From a bacterium (GTDB lineage Bacteria > ARS69), in NCBI GenBank assembly GCA_025774805.1, contig JALGZR010000109.1:1-13073 (forward strand): a stretch of DNA of 13,073 bases, in the 5' to 3' direction. Shown here in pieces: positions 5,254 to 10,800 of the stretch. Each line of letters opens with the position of its first letter. The stretch's first letter is position 1. Below the pieces are notes generated by a model. The model saw only the letters and a program-made list of their open reading frames with translations. It did not search any database and was not told where the DNA came from. The translations under genes were made by a program, and so were the position numbers.

Positions 5254-7065
5254 TCAGGCGCGAGGAACCGTCTCGGCGGGCCGGACCTCCCGCGCCCCCG
5301 CGGCATCGTCGAACGCGACCTCGCCAAGCCCCGTTCGGGCGGGCGGCACGTGGAGGGTCCACCACTTTGCGGCCAGGTCGTGAGTCCAGCGGCCCGCCCG
5401 CCCCTCGCACTCGTCGAAGCGGCGGGAGAGCTCCTCGGCCGTCTGGGGACGTTTCGAGGGATCCTTCTCGAGGCAATCCAGCACGACCCGATCGAAGTCC
5501 CCCGGAATGTCGAGCTCGGTGCGAGCCGACGGCGGAACGGGATCATCGCGAATGTGCCGGACGATGACATCCATCGGGGAGTCTCCGTCGAAGACGAACT
5601 GTCCGGTCACGAGCCAGTAAGCGACGCATCCGAGGGCGTAGATGTCCGCGCGCCCGTCGACGGAATCGTCGCCGCGAGCCATCTCGGGGGACATGAACAT
5701 CGGAGTCCCGGGCGCCGTGCCCGCTGCCGTCAGCTGGGACCCGACGTCGTCGGATTCATCGGCTCTCTTTACCAGCCCGAAGTCCAGGACCTTCACGAAG
5801 TCGTACTCGAGGCCGTGTCGGCAGACGAAGATGTTGGCCGGTTTGATGTCGCGGTGGATCAGTCCACGTGTGTGCGCTTCGGCAATCGAGGCGCAGATTT
5901 GACGAAGCACGAAGGACGCCCGCTTCACCGGCACGGGACCGTGCTTCTCGACGAGTGACTTCAAGTCGACCCCGTCCAGGAGCTCCATCACGTAGTAGAA
6001 GCTCCCCTCGTCCGTGATGCCGAAGTCGTAGAGATCGACCGTGTGTGGTGAGCGGAGGGCCGCCGTCGCCTGTGCCTCCCGCTCGAACCGCCTCAGGGCC
6101 GTTGCCGTCTGCTCGTGATTGCCCGCACCGAGCGCCTCGGGACGGATGATCTTGATGGCGCCGGGCCTCGCGAGCATGCGGTGTTTCGCCCTCCACACTT
6201 CCCCCATCCCCCCGGCCCCCAGCCTCTCGACGAGCTCGTAGCTCCCCATCCGGCGCGCCTTCGAGAGCTCATGGGTCAGCCGGTACACGACGCGCGATGC
6301 GATGACGGCGAACCCCGCGCAGATGTACGTGGGAATGATCATGTTGCCGAGGTACTCGGGAACCCACGGCCGGGCCGCGTCGGGAATGCCGTGCGCGAGG
6401 AGCGAGGCGAGCAGGACGAACGGCACCGTGCTCGCGGCCAGCAATGACGTCCAGACCGACTCGCGGGGCTCGCTGGGAACGAGAAACGGGAAGAAGATGA
6501 CCCAGACGCCCACCCACGTGACGCCGAAGAACTCGAAGATTCGCGCGTGTCCCTCGGCGAGACGGTCGACGAAGTCCGCCTGCAGGTTCGCGGTCTCGAT
6601 TCCCACGGAACTTCCGGCCCCGAGCACTTTCACGGCCAGATCCTGCTCCCATCCCCAACCCCATCCCGCCACCATCCCGAGGGCGGCCGCCACCTCGAAC
6701 ACCGAGGCGAGCCTCGCGTAGGAGACGACGGGAACGCTGCGGCAGCCCGTCTCACACGTGGGCTGCAAAGTGGGGACGCACCTCTTCGCGCGAACGTAGA
6801 CGACCAGGCCGAGACCGACGGCGGCGGCGGCAACGACGTTGTTGAACAGGTCCGGTCGTAGCGCGTGGTGGGTGAAGACCTGCGACCAGTAGTAGCCGAA
6901 GACCACCGCGTAGCCGATGGCGTAGCAGAGCGCCACCCAGGCAAGCCTCTGGCAGGCACCCCGGTGGACGTCCGGAGCCAGGGGCACCTCGGAGGACCCG
7001 GATTCCAGCTTCGCGGCCACTTGGTGCCGGCCGTTTCCGGCGAGCGCCATCTCCGGTGGCTTCAT
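5254..7065 (-). CDS. Membrane-anchored Ser/Thr protein kinase, N-terminal six-helix domain and C-terminal kinase domain
   Basis: 603 residues from ATG 7065, which follows GGGGGGAAG (7071-7079); the open frame extends to 7266, but that part is arginine/serine-rich and lacks a Shine-Dalgarno. Residues 1-40 are cytoplasmic. Hydrophobic segments lie at about 41-63, 74-91, 117-138, 180-197, 205-225 and 241-262. The kinase domain (about 274-550) has all key motifs: GAGGMGEV 283-290, AIK with Lys305, RREAQ-type Glu330, HRDIKPAN 404-411 (Asp406, Asn411), DFG 428-430, GTPMFMSPE with Glu461, and DIYALGC 474-480. It should therefore be active and phosphorylate Ser/Thr. Two cysteines (104, 108) lie in the loop between helices 2 and 3. 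The layout is opposite to PknB, where the kinase precedes a single helix. A C-terminal tail of about 50 residues has no recognised domain. It is convergent with the sigma cluster, 70 bases away, so not co-transcribed; substrate unknown. Confidence 0.93.
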   Translation of the reverse strand: MKPPEMALAGNGRHQVAAKLESGSSEVPLAPDVHRGACQRLAWVALCYAIGYAVVFGYYWSQVFTHHALRPDLFNNVVAAAAVGLGLVVYVRAKRCVPTLQPTCETGCRSVPVVSYARLASVFEVAAALGMVAGWGWGWEQDLAVKVLGAGSSVGIETANLQADFVDRLAEGHARIFEFFGVTWVGVWVIFFPFLVPSEPRESVWTSLLAASTVPFVLLASLLAHGIPDAARPWVPEYLGNMIIPTYICAGFAVIASRVVYRLTHELSKARRMGSYELVERLGAGGMGEVWRAKHRMLARPGAIKIIRPEALGAGNHEQTATALRRFEREAQATAALRSPHTVDLYDFGITDEGSFYYVMELLDGVDLKSLVEKHGPVPVKRASFVLRQICASIAEAHTRGLIHRDIKPANIFVCRHGLEYDFVKVLDFGLVKRADESDDVGSQLTAAGTAPGTPMFMSPEMARGDDSVDGRADIYALGCVAYWLVTGQFVFDGDSPMDVIVRHIRDDPVPPSARTELDIPGDFDRVVLDCLEKDPSKRPQTAEELSRRFDECEGRAGRWTHDLAAKWWTLHVPPARTGLGEVAFDDAAGAREVRPAETVPRA

Positions 7066-7295
7066 GCCAACTTCCCCCCGCTCGGCCGCGGGTTCCCTGC
7101 CCACAGTCCCTGCCCACAGGGGTGATGCGGCTCGAAGACCCCTACATTCCAGTAGACCACAGGCCCGGTTCTCGGGACCATAGTCTTTCTCACGGCGGGA
7201 GTTTGACTTCGTCAGCCGGGGGCGCCGCGTCGCCCGGGACGGAGAAGACTCTCGAGGACCCGCCACGGGCGACGCCGCGCCCAGGAGAGGCGACG
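7066..7295. promoter_or_regulatory. Divergent intergenic region carrying promoters for the kinase and the small membrane protein
   Basis: 230 bases between two divergent start codons must hold both promoters. Visible features are the Shine-Dalgarno for the kinase (7071-7079, minus), the tandem 13-bp repeat (7094-7119) and AGGAGAGG (7283-7290) for the plus-strand gene. I see no TGTATCC-N16-CGTC element here, so neither gene appears to belong to the nearby sigma regulon. No clear housekeeping -35/-10 pair stands out. Confidence 0.5.
7094..7119. repeat. Perfect tandem 13-bp direct repeat upstream of the kinase gene
   Basis: TCCCTGCCCACAG occurs twice back to back (7094-7106 and 7107-7119), beginning 29 bases upstream of the kinase ATG, in the 230-base divergent region between the kinase and the gene at 7296. 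The position fits an operator for two protein molecules bound side by side, but a chance slippage duplication is equally possible. Confidence 0.6.
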
Positions 7296-7670
7296 ATGAA
7301 CACTGGGCTGCTCTATCTGGGGGCGGCGGTGATCGGGGTCTGGGGGATTGCCCACATTGCCGCCGTCCGTCCCGTGGTCGCGGGGTTCGGTGCCCTCAGC
7401 TCCGACAATCGCCGGATTCTCGTCATGGAGTGGACCGCCGAGGGACTGGCGATGGTGTTCGTGGGCCTCCTCGTGGGCCTGGTGACCCTGGTCGTCGGGG
7501 CCGAGGCGGGAGCATCGGTCCTCGTCTACCGGCTGTCCGCGGGCATGCTCCTCGCGATGGCCCTCGTGAGCGCCTTCACGGGGGCCAGAACCTCCGTGCT
7601 CCCGATGCGTCTGTGCCCCTTCGTGAAGAGCGCGGTCGCCGTCCTGTTCGTCGTGGCGACTCTCCTGTGA
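7296..7670 (+). CDS. Small four-helix membrane protein of unknown function
   Basis: 124 residues from ATG 7296, five bases after AGGAGAGG (7283-7290); the longer upstream frame lacks coding character. Hydrophobic segments lie at about 4-24, 50-68, 72-96 and 108-124, giving a compact four-helix membrane protein with no signal peptide. Polar residues that stand out are His20, the SSDNRRILVMEW loop (35-46) with Glu45 and Trp46, and Arg105-Leu-Cys107-Pro. I take it to be one of the many conserved hypothetical small membrane families; no enzymatic motif is visible. It is divergent from the kinase and convergent with the giant repeat protein gene, so it is probably transcribed alone. Confidence 0.75.
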   Translation: MNTGLLYLGAAVIGVWGIAHIAAVRPVVAGFGALSSDNRRILVMEWTAEGLAMVFVGLLVGLVTLVVGAEAGASVLVYRLSAGMLLAMALVSAFTGARTSVLPMRLCPFVKSAVAVLFVVATLL

Positions 7671-7685
7671 CGGTTCATGGGGTCT

Positions 7686-7814
7686 CTAACAGTAGTACGC
7701 CACCCCGAGCCGAAGGAAGTCGTCGTCGCACAAAGCGTTGAGAGGATGGCCCCGGGCCGTCTCGACGAACGCTCGCGCCTCGACGGTCGCCCTCCAACTC
7801 GATCCGATGCTTAG
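7686..7814 (-). pseudogene. Possible C-terminal remnant of a lost gene
   Basis: The minus-strand frame ending at TAG 7686-7688 reads as ordinary protein for its last 42 residues (SIGSSWRATVEARAF, then GHPLNALCDDDFLRLG, ending AYYC). Upstream of about 7814 the same frame turns into an arginine/serine-rich shadow. The alternating hydrophobic end with aromatic residues recalls the last strands of an outer-membrane barrel, but no family is recognised. There is no start codon with a Shine-Dalgarno. The rest of the 214-base gap between the convergent genes (7671-7884) holds only a weak GC hairpin (GCGCC/GGCGC around 7858-7875) that might help termination. Confidence 0.25.
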
Positions 7815-7884
7815 AGCACGCGGGCGCTGGTTAGAACGGCGGCTGGAACGGGGACAGCGCGCCATGCGGCGGCGCCCGGCTCGA

Positions 7885-10800
7885 TCACCGAATGACCGCC
7901 ACCTTCCTGAGGTGTCGTTCGCTGGATCCGTCGTCGAAGGCGACCTTGATTTCGGCAACGTAGACGCCGTTCACGACAACGTGTCCCCGCCCGTTGCGGC
8001 CGTTCCAGGCCCGATCCTGGTAGAGCCCGGCCTGGAGTCGCTCCCGGTCGATCAGAGTGCGGACCGGCTCGCCGCGGACGGTGTAGAGGCGCAGGGAAAC
8101 CTCCGCCGGCTGATCCAGGAAGAACACGAAGGTCGTCTGTTCCCGCCCCGCCGCGAACGGATTCGGGAGGTTCGACCAGCTTTCCGACAAAGTGCCGCCG
8201 CTGAAGTTGCCGGCCGCCGTCCAGAATGGGAACGCCTCGCCACTCTCCGGCGCCACGGAAACGGACAACAGCGCGCTGGCAGGCTGGATCACCCGAATCC
8301 CCTGCGCGTCGCAGCCGAGACGAAGGGTCTCGGTCCCGGACCCGACACGCAGGGTCGCCCGGATCTCCACCGGCACAGGCGTCCCGGGATCGAGCGCCAG
8401 CTCGCCTGCCGCGGATAGGATCGCGCTCGTCTCCGTGGCGGCCAGCGGACCGCTCGTCGCCCACAGGGAATCCGAAATGAACGCCTCGACCACCGTGACC
8501 GCCTCCCCGACCGGGATCGGCGCCAGATCGCGATTGGCGGCGCCGAGCTCGAGGCCGTCGACCCGAATGGTCCCGGACGACTCCGGCGCGGGGTTCCGCA
8601 GGACCAGGTTCGCCGCAACGACCCCCCGACCGTCGGCGACGAGCACCGGTGGCATCAGGCTCTCGAAGTGGACCATGAGCTCTCGAGGCGGCGATTCGAG
8701 TCGCGTCAGGTTCGACGAGAACGGGAACGCCTCACCCGGAGCTGCATATACCGGTAGGGGCGTTCCGAGATTCGCGTCGGCGGCACGAATCGCCGTGTCG
8801 GTCAGGAACATACCGAGAAAGGACGACGGCGCGGTCGCCTCCACGTCGAGGCGCATCTCGAGCGAGACGGTGTCCGAAGGCGCAATCGTCACCCCGGACA
8901 GCGGAACCACGAAGGTGCTGCCCGCCCCCGGGAGCCCGGCCACCGAACCCACCTCCGAGACGCCGTCCACCACCGCGCACCGTTCGACGAACACCGCCGG
9001 CACGAGTGGATCGTCGCGCTCGTCGCGCAGCGCGAAGACCAGGCTGTCACACCGGATCGCCGCGGTGCCGCGCCCACCGGGGTGCGACAGCCGGAGGGTC
9101 ATGGCCGGGACTTCCTGGTCCCCAACCGTGAGCGTGGCCGGAAGCATCCCATCGCCGGACGCGGTCAGGGACACGGCGGGAGCCTGCACGGTCAGGAGGC
9201 CGCCCGCCAGCGGGGACTCCGCGTAGACGACCGGAACGCTCGACCCTGTGTTCGCGTCACGGGCATCGAACGCCGACGCCGCCCCGAGACGGAGTTGACA
9301 TGTTTCGAGGCTCGCGGAGTCCGCCACGTCGACCGTGATCGCAAGAGGCAACGGCGTGTTCACCGGGACCGAGAGAAGCGTCGACAGCAAAAGGGTCAAG
9401 GTGGTGTCGTCCGCCGCGGTCAGGGCCCTGTCGAGCAGCGTCTGCATCGGGCCCTCCACGCGTATCCTGTCCAAATACGCCTCCGGGTAGGCGATCGCTA
9501 CGCCACCGCTGCCGACGAGGGACACCTGGATCTCGCTCACGCGCACATCGGCCGCGAGCCCGCCTGGATCCGGGTTCAACAGGTCGAGACGGAGCGCGCT
9601 CACGCTCGCCTGGCCCCTCGTCACCGTCTGACTCGGGTTCGAGCCCGTCGATACATCGAGCTGTTCCGGTTCGCCGACGACGCGGGCGAGTCCCGACACC
9701 ACCGGGTAGGAAGCGCCTTGAAGGTCCACCGTCACCGGAGCTCCACTATTGGCGTCCTCCGCGACAAACCAGGAGCTGTCGACGATCGCGACGCGGAACT
9801 CCGGTACGATCGTCGAGTCGGCGATGGCAAGGGACAGACTCAGCGTGGCCTGCCCCCCGGAGCCTCCGCTCTCAATCAGCACGGGCTGCGTGAGGGTGAG
9901 ATCGATCTCGCCTCCGGCCGTCTCCAGAGTCGTCTTGTCCAGGTACATCTCTGCCCCTTCCGTCACGACGACACGCGAGAAGAGATTCGCCGGAATGATC
10001 GGGGCGCCGGACCCGTCCTCGACACGGATCCGCAGCGCCCGCAGGCGGATGTCGGAGGAACCCGCCGAGATCGGATTCGAAAAGGTAAGGCTGAGAGGCA
10101 CGACGTCGGTCTGCCCGCGGCTCACGGAGAACGGCATCGACTCCACCGGAAAGAGGTCCAGCACTTGCGCCTCGAGGAACACCTGGTGGACGTCCGAGAG
10201 GACCGTGAGTGACTGACGCGGAAGGCCGCTCCCGCTCTCGACGCCGGCCACGCTCGTCTCGAGCTGCACCGTTCCCACCGAGTCGGCCCGAAGCGACCAG
10301 ACAAAGGTGCTCTGTGCTCCGGGCGCCAGGTCCATCGTCCCCGGGAGGGGGCCGCCCATGACGGACAGCGTTCCTGTTCCCGATGCCACGAGAGCAGACG
10401 GCGTGATGGCGGTGATCGTGTCGGGACCTGCGTTGCGCACTGCGAGCGTGCCCGTCACGAGACCCCCTACCGTGCTGACCCCGGGGTCGAGATCGAAGTG
10501 CGCGAGCAGGCGCGCCGTGCTCAGGAGAATCGTTGTCGGCGATGCGACCTCCGCGTCGATCGGCCCGTCGTTTCCGGACGCGACGGAGATCCCCCCGACG
10601 GGCACCGTGAGGCGGACCGTGGCGGAGTCCGTCGGAGTGCCCGCCGCGGTTACCGCCACGTAGTAGCGCGAGCCCCCAGCCCCGACCGTGTCCGCCACAA
10701 CCGGCATGACCCAGCGGCCACCTGAGTACACCAGGCCGCCCAGGTCCGCGTCATCGACTGCCCCGGCGTCGAACACGGCGTCGCCGCCATCCCGCCAGAG

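Noticed and set aside
4554-5570. 338-codon minus-strand open frame over the small cysteine-rich and membrane protein genes
   Set aside because: Low-complexity Arg/Pro/Ser/Glu composition, no start signal, and it overlaps two plus-strand genes with good Shine-Dalgarno sites, plus the kinase end.
9461-9480. GTATCCTGTCCAA near 9466, resembling the ECF element
   Set aside because: The two box-like parts are adjacent instead of 16 bases apart, it lies inside the giant repeat gene and no gene starts nearby.
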